Assembly: GCA_003648395.1 (NCBI GenBank)
Contig: QMPB01000265.1
Coordinates: forward strand, 1-6,539
From: Bacteroidota bacterium
GTDB taxonomy: Bacteria; Bacteroidota; Bacteroidia; Bacteroidales; UBA1556
Reading direction: 5' to 3'
Length of the DNA stretch: 6,539 nt
Below are positions 1-6,539 of the stretch, piece by piece. How positions within the stretch are numbered: position 1 is the stretch's first letter; every line of letters starts with the position of its first letter. A program made the position numbers and the translations under genes. Under the pieces are notes generated by a model. The model saw only the letters and a list, made by a program, of their open reading frames with translations, was not told the DNA's origin and ran no database searches.

Positions 1-1143
1 AGGACGAACACCAGCATTGAAAAGGTTAGTTTCCAAGAAAATCTGTCCATCGGTAATAGAAATTACGTTTGTAGGAATATAAGCAGAAACGTCACCAGCC
101 TGAGTTTCAATAATTGGAAGTGCCGTTAAAGAGCCACCACCTTTTACTTTATCTTTTAATGATTCCGGAAGGTCGTTCATATTTTTTGCCACATCATCAG
201 AAGCAATAATACGAGCAGCACGCTCTAGCAATCTTGAGTGAAGATAAAACACATCACCAGGATAAGCCTCACGCCCTGGAGGACGACGAAGTAAAAGAGA
301 AACCTCACGATAAGCTACCGCTTGTTTGGATAAATCATCATAAATTACTAATGCAGGGCGTCCAGTATCGCGAAAAAATTCACCAATAGAAGCACCCGCT
401 AGTGGAGCATAAAATTGCATTGCCGCAGGATCAGAAGCAGTAGCCATTACAATAGTTGTATAAGCTATTGCACCAGTTTCTTCAAGCACCTTTGCAATAT
501 TTGCTACTGTAGAACCTTTTTGTCCAATAGCAACATAAATACAATAAACAGGCTCGCCTTTATCATAAAATTCTTTTTGATTAAGAATTGTATCCAAAGC
601 GATAGTAGATTTACCAGTTTGGCGATCACCAATGATAAGTTCACGCTGACCTCTACCAATAGGAATCATAGCATCAATAGCTTTGATACCTGTTTGAAGA
701 GGCTGATCAACTGGCTGTCGGAAAAGCACACCTGGAGCTTTACGCTCAATAGGCATTTCAAAAGTTTCACCTTCTATTGGACCTTTACCATCAACAGGCT
801 CACCAAGAGTATTTACTACACGACCTAGCATTCCTTCTCCTACATTAATAGAAGAAATTCTACCAGTACGTTTTACTGTATCTCCCTCCTGAATATTATC
901 AGAAGCTCCTAGCAATACAACTCCAACGTTGTCCTGCTCAAGGTTAAGGGCGATACCCATTACATTAGCTTTATCGAACTTGATAAGCTCACCCGATTGT
1001 GCATTAGTAAGACCATACACGCGGGCGATACCATCACCAACTTCTATAACACTTCCTACTTCTTCAAGTTCAGCTTCGCTTTGAAAGCCAGAAAGTTGTT
1101 GTTTTAATATTGCCGATACTTCAGCTGGTTTAATGTCTGCCAT
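1..1143 (-). CDS. atpA: F-type ATP synthase subunit alpha, N-terminal 381 residues (cut by window edge)
   Basis: This is the alpha subunit of the F1 catalytic head, which alternates with beta in the cytoplasmic hexamer and binds nucleotide at non-catalytic sites. The reading frame is open from the ATG at 1143 to the left edge, giving 381 of about 525 expected residues. The N-terminus reads [11 protein letters not shown] beta-barrel domain occupies roughly residues 27-93 and the nucleotide-binding domain follows. The P-loop GDRQTGKS is at residues 172-179 (bases 607-630), with Ser in place of the more usual final Thr, a conservative change. The Walker-B-like segment LVIYDDLSK carries D269 and D270. 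The frame leaves the window at FNAGVRP, about ten residues before the expected arginine finger (SVSR), so that residue cannot be checked. The gene lies 42 bp after atpH, and the AT-rich spacer has no well-placed Shine-Dalgarno site. It is the fifth gene of the operon, and atpG would be expected next. Identification is certain. Confidence 0.98.
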   Translation of the reverse strand, partial: MADIKPAEVSAILKQQLSGFQSEAELEEVGSVIEVGDGIARVYGLTNAQSGELIKFDKANVMGIALNLEQDNVGVVLLGASDNIQEGDTVKRTGRISSINVGEGMLGRVVNTLGEPVDGKGPIEGETFEMPIERKAPGVLFRQPVDQPLQTGIKAIDAMIPIGRGQRELIIGDRQTGKSTIALDTILNQKEFYDKGEPVYCIYVAIGQKGSTVANIAKVLEETGAIAYTTIVMATASDPAAMQFYAPLAGASIGEFFRDTGRPALVIYDDLSKQAVAYREVSLLLRRPPGREAYPGDVFYLHSRLLERAARIIASDDVAKNMNDLPESLKDKVKGGGSLTALPIIETQAGDVSAYIPTNVISITDGQIFLETNLFNAGVRP

Positions 1144-1185
1144 ATCCTTATTGATATTTATTTATTCGTTAATTTATTTTCTTAA

Positions 1186-1728
1186 TTATACTCTTTGAGT
1201 CAATACGTTCTTTAGTTTTCCTAGGCTTGCTTTAAGGCTAGCATCGTAAAGCATATCGTTCATTTTCAATACAAAACCACCAATAAGGTCTTCTTGTATA
1301 TGTTGTGTAAGCTCAATGTCCTTTTCGGTTTGTTGTGCTATACGTTTCGAAATCTTATCCTTTAAATCTTGCGAAAGCTCCACTGCAGAATATAAATCAA
1401 CCTTCATAAGACCGATTGACTCATTATACATTTTAAGAAATTCTTCTGTAAGAGTAGGAATAATACTTTCGCGGCGGCTATCAGCAATAATCTCAAGCAT
1501 CTTCATTGTAGAATTGCTTACTTTATCTTTAACAACTGCAGCAACAATTTCCTTTTTCTTTTGCACTTTAAGGATTGGGCTTTCAAGCACCGCCACAAAA
1601 TCATCTGATTGTGCACAAAGCTCATGGATATAATCCATATCATTTTTAACAATCTCCAAAGAATTTTTCTCTTTAGAAAAGTCAAAAAGTGCTTTTGCGT
1701 ATCGTTTTGCTATTTTTGAGTAACTCAT
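1186..1728 (-). CDS. atpH: F-type ATP synthase subunit delta (OSCP homologue)
   Basis: Subunit delta sits on top of the F1 head and anchors the b-subunit stalk to alpha, forming part of the stator. The 180-residue product has normal family length. The N-terminus, MSYSKIAKRYAKALFDFS, matches the conserved first helix of the OSCP/delta family. The C-terminal third carries the other family signature, IGGFVLKMNDMLYDASLK at about residues 149-166, followed by a short helix ending in LTQRV. The protein is soluble, with no signal peptide or membrane segment. The gene starts 6 bp after the TAG stop of atpF, so the two are co-transcribed and probably translationally coupled. The stop codon is TAA. Nothing is truncated or unusual. 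The family varies a lot in sequence, but the two signatures and the position between atpF and atpA make the call secure. Confidence 0.97.
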   Translation of the reverse strand: MSYSKIAKRYAKALFDFSKEKNSLEIVKNDMDYIHELCAQSDDFVAVLESPILKVQKKKEIVAAVVKDKVSNSTMKMLEIIADSRRESIIPTLTEEFLKMYNESIGLMKVDLYSAVELSQDLKDKISKRIAQQTEKDIELTQHIQEDLIGGFVLKMNDMLYDASLKASLGKLKNVLTQRV

Positions 1729-1734
1729 ATAAAC

Positions 1735-2229
1735 CTAGTTAAAATTGAGGTTTTCTAATTGTTTTTCTACTAGTTTGCTTTGCTCAGCTTTATTGCTAAG
1801 TTCAGCTTTAAGAACCTTTTCGGCTATATCAATAGAAAGCTCTGCCACCTGAGTTTTAATTTCAGAAAGTGCAGTACGTTTCTCATTCTCGATATTCACT
1901 CTCGCGGCCTCTACAATACGGTCAGCTTCGGTTTGAGCTCTATCTTTAGCTTCGTTAATAATTTGGTCTTTGGTAGTTTTTGCTTCACTAAGAATAACGT
2001 CGCGTTCCACACGGGCTTGCTTCAATAATTTTTCATTATCAGCCTGCAATTGCTTCATCTCATTTTTAGTCTGTTTAGCCATTGCTAATGAAGATGAAAT
2101 ATCTTGTTCACGTTCTTTCAAAGATTCCATAATAGGTTTCCACGCAAATTTCTTAAGCAATAACAATAAGATTGAAAACGTAAGGGTCATCCAAAACAGA
2201 AGACCAATTCCTGGCATTACTAAATCCAT
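1735..2229 (-). CDS. atpF: F-type ATP synthase subunit b (peripheral stalk)
   Basis: Subunit b forms the outer stalk (stator), linking membrane subunit a to delta and alpha on F1. The 164-residue product has the expected layout. A single N-terminal membrane helix covers about residues 5-26 (GIGLLFWMTLTFSILLLLL), followed by the conserved KKFAWKPI segment just inside the membrane. A long charged helix rich in Glu, Lys, Gln and Ala then runs almost to the C-terminus (about residues 35-155) and is predicted to form the right-handed coiled coil of the b dimer. The start at MDLVMPGIG places the helix at the very N-terminus, as in other bacterial b subunits. The gene follows atpE after a 99-bp spacer holding a terminator-like hairpin, and ends in TAG 6 bp before atpH. 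Only one b gene is present, so a homodimer is expected rather than the b/b' pair of phototrophs. Confidence 0.97.
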   Translation of the reverse strand: MDLVMPGIGLLFWMTLTFSILLLLLKKFAWKPIMESLKEREQDISSSLAMAKQTKNEMKQLQADNEKLLKQARVERDVILSEAKTTKDQIINEAKDRAQTEADRIVEAARVNIENEKRTALSEIKTQVAELSIDIAEKVLKAELSNKAEQSKLVEKQLENLNFN

Positions 2230-2267
2230 AATTTTCTATATATTAAATAAAAATTTCTCTTTACTTC

Positions 2268-2320
2268 AAAAAAAAGCAATCTCTCCTCGGCCAACCGCCA
2301 AGGAGAGAAATGCATTTTTT
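2268..2320 (-). terminator. Terminator-like attenuator hairpin between atpE and atpF
   Basis: Just after the atpE stop, bases 2280-2308 form a stem-loop. In the minus-strand RNA, UCUCUCCUUGGC pairs with GCCGAGGAGAGA around a 5-nt loop: 12 pairs, one of them U-G. A run of eight U (bases 2275-2268) follows four bases after the stem. Six A (2320-2315) precede it and can pair with the U run, with GCA/UGC as a further three pairs between. On the plus strand the U-G becomes a C/A mismatch, so the structure fits sense RNA better. It has the parts of an intrinsic terminator but lies inside an operon. I infer partial termination, or a 3' end protecting an atpB-atpE message, which would raise subunit c output over the downstream subunits. 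Confidence 0.65.
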
Positions 2321-2328
2321 GTGCGTAC

Positions 2329-2620
<292 letters not shown>

Positions 2621-2626
2621 TACGTA

Positions 2627-3772
2627 TTAATGACTTTCCTCCATGGCCATGCCGAAGTACATTGCTGATAACAATGTAAACACATAAGCTTGAATGAAAG
2701 CAACCAAAATCTCTAATAAACCTAAAAATACAGAGAATGCTACTGAAACAATAGATACTCCATAACCTGCAACAGGATTCATCTCACCAAAGATAAAAAT
2801 CATACTCATAAAACCAAGTATAACAATGTGACCTGCTGTTATGTTTGCAAACAAACGTACCATAAGTACAAATGGCTTAGTAAACACTCCCATAACCTCT
2901 ACTAAAGGCATAATAGGAATTGGTAATTTTAACCACCAAGGCACACCAGGCATATTAAAAATATGAACCCAATAATTCTTATTTGAACTTGCTGTAGTAA
3001 TAGCAAAAGTGAATAATGCTAGAACCATAGTTACAGATATATTACCAGTAAGGTTAGCCCCTCCAGGCAAAAAAGGCACTAAACCCATTAAGTTATTAAT
3101 AAGAATGAAAAAGAAAATGGTAAGTAAATAAGGCATGTACTTTTCATACTTATGTCCTATGGAATCTTTTGCGATATCATCACGAACGAAAAGAATGATT
3201 GGCTCAACAAAATTTTGCATTCCTTTTGGAGCCTCTCCTTTACGACGCTTATACGTTTTTGCTACACTAACGAAAATTAGTAATAATAAAAACGAACTAA
3301 CAAAAAGCGCTACTACATTTTTAGTGATTGATAAATCATAAATTGCGGCTTCCGTAATTTCAGCATCAGAATGTTCACCTTCTACTGCAACTACTTCATG
3401 CTCAGTATACGACTCTCTTACAATCTTGTTTTTATGTAATTTATAGCCATCATAAGCAACATGTCCGTGCTCAAATTTTGAAGACATAAAAAAGTGTAAC
3501 CCACTACCGTCAGTATCATATATAATAATTGGCAAAGGCAAAGAAATTGCATGTTCTCCAATATCCATAACGTGCCAACTATGAGCATCAAGTACGTGAT
3601 TAAATATCATCGTACCAGCGTCAAAACCCTTCTTCTCAGCATGTTCAGAGTGATTGTCAGTAGTGTGAGAATCATCGCTCGCCATGGCCACAGAGGTTCC
3701 CAAAAGGAATACAGCGATAATTGTTGCTGTAAAAAAGGAAGAAAAACCTCCAAAAAACTTCTTAAGAATCAT
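2627..3772 (-). CDS. atpB: F-type ATP synthase subunit a, with signal peptide and periplasmic extension
   Basis: Subunit a provides the proton half-channels beside the c ring. At 381 residues it is over 100 longer than the E. coli protein (271). The extra length is N-terminal: a signal peptide (about 1-31, basic MILKK start, hydrophobic core, likely cleavage after AMA), then a periplasmic region to about residue 150 containing 13 histidines. The conserved core follows, with helices near 151-171, 213-234, 245-262, 285-325 and 335-375. The essential arginine is R306 in VRLFAN, and Q361 matches E. coli Q252. H315 and E354 sit where E. coli has E219 and H245, a known reciprocal swap. The start at 3772 is supported by the signal peptide and a promoter about 40 bp upstream. 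It is the first gene of the operon here. No atpI or atpZ precedes it. Confidence 0.97.
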   Translation of the reverse strand: MILKKFFGGFSSFFTATIIAVFLLGTSVAMASDDSHTTDNHSEHAEKKGFDAGTMIFNHVLDAHSWHVMDIGEHAISLPLPIIIYDTDGSGLHFFMSSKFEHGHVAYDGYKLHKNKIVRESYTEHEVVAVEGEHSDAEITEAAIYDLSITKNVVALFVSSFLLLLIFVSVAKTYKRRKGEAPKGMQNFVEPIILFVRDDIAKDSIGHKYEKYMPYLLTIFFFILINNLMGLVPFLPGGANLTGNISVTMVLALFTFAITTASSNKNYWVHIFNMPGVPWWLKLPIPIMPLVEVMGVFTKPFVLMVRLFANITAGHIVILGFMSMIFIFGEMNPVAGYGVSIVSVAFSVFLGLLEILVAFIQAYVFTLLSAMYFGMAMEESH

Positions 3773-3809
3773 ATTATTTGCTTCTAATCGTTTCTAATTT
3801 TAATGGGCG

Positions 3810-3841
3810 CAAAAGTAATGATAATTTTTACATTATCGAAA
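3810..3841 (-). promoter_or_regulatory. Bacteroidota-type promoter for the atp operon
   Basis: Read on the minus strand, TACTTTTG (3817-3810) matches the Bacteroidota -7 consensus TAnnTTTG exactly. TTTC (3841-3838) lies 20 bp upstream, one base from the -33 element TTTG, at the expected distance. Transcription would start near base 3803, giving a short A-rich leader of about 30 nt before the atpB ATG at 3772. This is the only good match on this strand upstream of atpB and probably drives the whole operon. Confidence 0.65.
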
Positions 3842-4034
3842 TAAAAAACCTGATAAAAATAAAATACTACGCCTTGGTAGAATATAGTAATATAACTCAC
3901 TGTCTATTAGCGGTATCTATTTAATAATAATCTATCTAATTATGATTTTTTTTACAAAAAAATAATTGACAAAAAGAAGAATTCAAAATAAAGGTTAATT
4001 ATCTAATATTTTAAAAGACATTAAGTATTATTCC

Positions 4035-4042
4035 TACCTTTG
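4035..4042 (+). promoter_or_regulatory. Bacteroidota-type -7 element for pepP
   Basis: TACCTTTG matches the -7 consensus TAnnTTTG exactly and ends 30 bp before the pepP start codon, so the leader would be about 20-25 nt and A-rich. The -33 region, around 4009-4016, holds only a T/A run with no clear TTTG, so the upstream half is weak. The call rests on the exact -7 match and the position. Confidence 0.55.
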
Positions 4043-4072
4043 CGTTTTTAGAAATCAAAACACGCAAAAGAT

Positions 4073-5467
4073 ATGTTTAATAAACAAGTTTATACAGACC
4101 GAAGAGCAAGATTACATGCTTCTATGGATAATGGAATTGTTCTGATATTAGGGAATAATGAAGCTCCTATGAATTACCCAGATAATACTTACCATTACCG
4201 ACAAGACTCTACATTTTTATATTTTTTCGGCATTGACCATCCTGGTTTTGCTGGCGTTATGGATTTAGATGCAAGTAAGGATATTATTTTCGCCAATGAT
4301 GTAAGCATGGGCGATATTATTTGGATGGGTCCTCAACCAGCTGTAAAAGACCAAGCGGCTGAGGTTGGTGTTACAGAAACAAAACCTTTTGATTCACTAT
4401 TGGCATATATTAAAAATGCTGTAGCTAAAGGTCGTAAGATTCATTTTACTCCTCCTTACCGTGCCGACAATATGATGTTGCTTGAGGAATTAACAGGAGT
4501 AAAAGCAAAAGATACTAAAGCTGCTGCATCTACCGAGTTGATATATGCAATAGTAGCACTTAGAAATATAAAAGACAAATACGAAATTGCTCACCTTGAT
4601 GATATTATGAGTATTGGTTACCAGATGCATACTACAGCTATGCGCATGGCTATTGATGGTGCTCACGAGCAAGAAATTACTGGAGCTGTAGAAGCTGTTG
4701 CCTTACATAATGGAGGCCATGTTTCTTTCCCTATTATTTTATCTAAAAGAGGTGAAACTTTACACAACCACAACCATAATAATTTATTAAAAACCAATGA
4801 TTTACTATTAGTAGATTGTGGTTTTGAATCATCAATGCGGTATGCAACAGATAATACTCGCGTAAGCCCTGTTGGAGGAACATTTACAGCACAACAACAA
4901 GAGATTTACAATATTGTACTAGCGGCAAATAATAATGTTAACGCACAAACTAAAGCGGGAGTTTATTATCGTGATATGCACTTTGTAGCTGCTAAAACTT
5001 TAGCTCAAGGATTAAAAGATCTTGGCATAATGAAGGGTGATATTGATGAAGCTGTTGCTGCAGGAGCTCATGCATTATTCCAACCTCATGGTCTAGGACA
5101 TATGATGGGCCTTGATGTTCACGATATGGAAGATTATGGCGAAGACTTCGTTGGATATGGCAAAAATATGAAACGTAGTTCTCAGTTTGGTTTATCGGGA
5201 CTTCGATTGGCTCGACAGTTAGAAGTTGGCAATGTATTTACTAATGAGCCAGGCTGTTATTTTATTCCTGCACTTATTGATAAATGGAAGGCTGAAGGAA
5301 CAAATAAAGACTTTATCAATTTTGATAAATTAGACTCTTACCGCGATTTTGGCGGCATTCGTTTAGAGGATGACTTAGTAATTACTGAAGATGGTAGTTG
5401 TAGAATTATGGGTGATAAAAGAATCCCTATCACTATTGAGGAGTTAGCAAATACTATAGGAAAATAA
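4073..5467 (+). CDS. pepP: Xaa-Pro aminopeptidase (aminopeptidase P, M24B family)
   Basis: This enzyme removes the N-terminal residue from peptides whose second residue is proline, using two divalent metal ions (usually Mn2+), in peptide turnover. The 464 residues give an N-terminal AMP_N domain (about 1-150, with the YPDNTYHYRQDSTFLYFFG segment) and a C-terminal pita-bread catalytic domain (about 170-445). All five metal ligands are visible: D248 in LLVDCG, D260 in ATDNTR, H343 in HGLGH, E392 in TNEPG and E432 in RLEDD. H231 and H350 (in LDVHD) match the catalytic histidines H243 and H361 of E. coli PepP. The spacing D248-D260 is one residue longer than in E. coli. There is no signal peptide, so it is probably cytoplasmic. 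The ATG at 4073 sits about 30 bp after a good -7 box. A long hairpin follows the stop, so it is likely a single-gene unit or ends in partial termination. Confidence 0.95.
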   Translation: MFNKQVYTDRRARLHASMDNGIVLILGNNEAPMNYPDNTYHYRQDSTFLYFFGIDHPGFAGVMDLDASKDIIFANDVSMGDIIWMGPQPAVKDQAAEVGVTETKPFDSLLAYIKNAVAKGRKIHFTPPYRADNMMLLEELTGVKAKDTKAAASTELIYAIVALRNIKDKYEIAHLDDIMSIGYQMHTTAMRMAIDGAHEQEITGAVEAVALHNGGHVSFPIILSKRGETLHNHNHNNLLKTNDLLLVDCGFESSMRYATDNTRVSPVGGTFTAQQQEIYNIVLAANNNVNAQTKAGVYYRDMHFVAAKTLAQGLKDLGIMKGDIDEAVAAGAHALFQPHGLGHMMGLDVHDMEDYGEDFVGYGKNMKRSSQFGLSGLRLARQLEVGNVFTNEPGCYFIPALIDKWKAEGTNKDFINFDKLDSYRDFGGIRLEDDLVITEDGSCRIMGDKRIPITIEELANTIGK

Positions 5468-5470
5468 ATT

Positions 5471-5517
5471 AATGAACTAAGCAAATAGCAATAACTTGCT
5501 ATTTGCTCATTCATTTT
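5471..5517 (+). terminator. Long terminator-like hairpin after pepP
   Basis: Starting three bases after the pepP stop, AGCAAATAGCAA (5480-5491) pairs perfectly with TTGCTATTTGCT (5496-5507) around the 4-nt loop TAAC. Beyond a 3x2 internal loop, AATGAA (5471-5476) pairs with TTCATT (5510-5515), for 18 pairs in total. The stem is AT-rich and the trailing T run is short and interrupted (TTCATTTT). It probably acts as an intrinsic terminator or 3'-end stabiliser for pepP, perhaps letting some transcripts through to plsC, which has no obvious promoter of its own. Confidence 0.65.
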
Positions 5518-5530
5518 ACCTAAAATAATA

Positions 5531-6238
5531 ATGAAAACACTAATATCAATTTGGGAGTGGATAGTAGCCACTGTTGTAGTATTTATCTACTTTTTATGGT
5601 TTTTGGTTACTGCTGCAATATGGCCCCACGATACTTATATTAAATGGGTACGAAAAGGACTTGCTATATTATTCAAACTATTAAGGATCGACATTACTGT
5701 AGTTGGAGCTGAGAATATCGACTATGAAGGTACTCAAATATTTATGCCAAATCATGTTAGCATGTTTGATATTCCAGTAGTTTTAGGATTTATTCCAGTA
5801 AAATTTTGGGGAATTCAGGCCGCGAGTCATTTTAAAGTACCTTTATATGGCTGGGTATTGAAACAATATGGCAATATTCCCATTGATAGGTCAAGTGTAA
5901 GAGCATCGTACCGCACTATGATGGACGTTGTAGAAGAGATAAAAAATGGAAAGAATATATTAATTCTACCTGAAGGAACACGTTCGCCAACTAAAGAAAT
6001 GATGCCTTTTAAAAAATTGCCTTTCAATATGGCTAAAAAATCGGGGGTGGCAATTACACCAATGGCTTTTGTTGGATTATATGATATTAATAATAAACAA
6101 TCGAAACATATAGTTCCTGGTAAGATGAAAGTGGTTTTTGGCAAGCAAATTGATGTTGAAACTGTTAATCGACTAAACGAAAATGAACTTAGAGATTTAA
6201 CCAGAAGTAAAATTCAAGAGTTATTGGATAATAATTAA
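5531..6238 (+). CDS. plsC: 1-acyl-sn-glycerol-3-phosphate acyltransferase (PlsC family)
   Basis: This enzyme adds the second fatty acyl chain to lysophosphatidic acid, making phosphatidic acid for membrane phospholipids. The 235 residues have normal family length. A hydrophobic N-terminal segment (about 8-31) should anchor it to the inner membrane with the active site facing the cytoplasm. All family motifs are present in order: motif I NHVSMFD at 74-80, giving the catalytic H75-x4-D80 pair; motif II GNIPIDR at 114-120; motif III LPEGTRS at 146-152, for phosphate binding; and motif IV ITPMAF at 175-180. The start is the ATG at 5531, preceded by an A/T-rich leader without a Shine-Dalgarno site. 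It lies 63 bp after pepP with a terminator-like hairpin between, and 14 bp before the next gene. LPLAT families also include acyltransferases for ornithine lipids and other lysolipids, so substrate is inferred from motifs only. Confidence 0.92.
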   Translation: MKTLISIWEWIVATVVVFIYFLWFLVTAAIWPHDTYIKWVRKGLAILFKLLRIDITVVGAENIDYEGTQIFMPNHVSMFDIPVVLGFIPVKFWGIQAASHFKVPLYGWVLKQYGNIPIDRSSVRASYRTMMDVVEEIKNGKNILILPEGTRSPTKEMMPFKKLPFNMAKKSGVAITPMAFVGLYDINNKQSKHIVPGKMKVVFGKQIDVETVNRLNENELRDLTRSKIQELLDNN

Positions 6239-6252
6239 AAGGTCTGTGAATT

Positions 6253-6539
6253 ATGAATAAACTAATTACTATTTTTCTTACAACAGTTCTTATAATGATG
6301 AGTTTTTCTGTTTATTCACAACGCAATTGCGGAACAACAATTTACCTTAATCATCAGCAGAGCAAAAATCCTTTGCTAAAGCAGCAGATGAAAATCCAAG
6401 AAAAAGCAATTCAAGAGTGGATTGATAATTCCAAAAAATCTAATGAAGAAATAGTTTATATCCCAGTAATATTTCATGTTTTATATAATAATAGCACTAC
6501 CGATATTAGTGACCAACAGATTTATTCTCAAATAGATAT
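6253..6539 (+). CDS. Secreted zinc metalloprotease, probable M43 (pappalysin) family, N-terminal 95 residues (cut by window edge)
   Basis: The frame starts at ATG 6253, 14 bp after plsC, and is open to the right edge. Residues 1-22 form a signal peptide: a lysine at position 3, a hydrophobic core LITIFLTTVLIMMSF, and likely cleavage after VYS. The mature protein would then begin with Gln23, as is common for Bacteroidota exported proteins. It continues RNCGT, a charged helical propeptide-like stretch (about 38-66), and IPVIFHVLYNN at about 71-81, then ISDQQIYSQID. This combination is typical of the region just before the catalytic domain of secreted Bacteroidota M43 metalloproteases, many of which end in a type IX secretion sorting domain. 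The zinc motif HExxHxxGxxH and the C-terminus lie outside the window, so activity and secretion route cannot be confirmed. The short gap suggests co-transcription with plsC, perhaps by chance. Family call is by resemblance only. Confidence 0.72.
   Translation, partial: MNKLITIFLTTVLIMMSFSVYSQRNCGTTIYLNHQQSKNPLLKQQMKIQEKAIQEWIDNSKKSNEEIVYIPVIFHVLYNNSTTDISDQQIYSQID

Larger units (their letters stand above)
3773..4072. other. Divergent AT-rich intergenic region between atpB and pepP
   Basis: These 300 bp separate the two divergent transcription units and hold one recognisable promoter for each. The centre, about 3842-4030, is very AT-rich and has no convincing reading frame, tRNA or conserved RNA. 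It contains an AT-only inverted repeat at 3945-3963 (A, T8, AC, A7, T) and a weak 4-bp stem CTAC/GTAG at 3867-3880. Within the atpB leader, a tandem 10-bp repeat (TTCTAAT at 3782-3788 and 3792-3798) lies just upstream of the start codon. I see no clear regulator-binding palindrome. Confidence 0.7.

Noticed and set aside
415..828. 137-codon open frame on the plus strand, antisense to atpA
   Set aside because: The product is a low-complexity mix of Ser, Asn, Thr, Phe and Ile with no recognisable domain, and it lies wholly within the strongly conserved atpA frame on the other strand.
3551..3787. 78-codon plus-strand frame over the start of atpB
   Set aside because: It is antisense to the signal peptide and His-rich region of AtpB, and its reading has no family resemblance.
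3867..3880. CTAC/GTAG near-palindrome in the intergenic region
   Set aside because: Only four pairs with a mismatched centre and no T run. This is expected by chance in such DNA.
3966..3971. TTGACA, an exact E. coli-type -35 box upstream of pepP
   Set aside because: There is no matching -10 box at 16-18 bp, Bacteroidota primary sigma factors do not use this element, and the TACCTTTG box nearer the gene explains the start better.
4030..4070. Inverted repeat TTTGCG/CGCAAA considered as a leader hairpin or operator for pepP
   Set aside because: Half of it overlaps the -7 box, so it would not be fully transcribed, and the pairing needs a bulge. It could be an operator, but nothing else supports that.
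5827..6144. 105-codon minus-strand frame within plsC
   Set aside because: It lies opposite the conserved acyltransferase motifs of plsC and resembles no family. It is an antisense shadow.

Overview
The window reads as chromosomal housekeeping DNA from a member of the Bacteroidota. The evidence is AT-rich DNA, gene leaders without a clear Shine-Dalgarno site, promoter elements of the TAnnTTTG type, an F-type ATP synthase subunit a with a signal peptide and a long periplasmic extension, and a truncated gene at the right edge whose product looks like a secreted M43 metalloprotease with a Bacteroidota-style 'signal peptide then Gln' N-terminus. The class within the phylum is uncertain. The 80-residue subunit c looks more like Bacteroidales/Marinilabiliales/Cytophagales versions than the shorter Flavobacteriia ones.

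Left half (1-3772, all on the minus strand, read right to left): the F-type ATP synthase operon in the order atpB (a), atpE (c), atpF (b), atpH (delta), atpA (alpha, cut by the window edge). This covers the whole membrane sector, the OSCP-like stalk subunit and three quarters of one catalytic-head subunit. atpG would be expected beyond the left edge. No atpI/atpZ and no atpD/atpC precede atpB. Two RNA hairpins flank atpE, the gene for the subunit needed in roughly ten copies. One lies in its leader, preceded by a U11 tract. The other is a terminator-like stem after its stop codon, which pairs continuously only in the sense (minus-strand) RNA.

Middle (3773-4072): a 300-bp, very AT-rich divergent intergenic region with one Bacteroidota-type promoter facing each way, towards atpB and towards pepP. 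I see no other gene in it.

Right half (4073-6539, plus strand): a cytoplasmic M24-family Xaa-Pro aminopeptidase with all five metal ligands, a long terminator-like hairpin, a PlsC-type lysophosphatidate acyltransferase with all acyltransferase motifs, and, 14 bp later, the start of the probable M43 metalloprotease. These three genes share direction but no obvious pathway.

I found no mobile element, CRISPR array, RNA gene or clearly new system. The most interesting signals are regulatory (the hairpins around atpE) and the His-rich periplasmic domain of subunit a.
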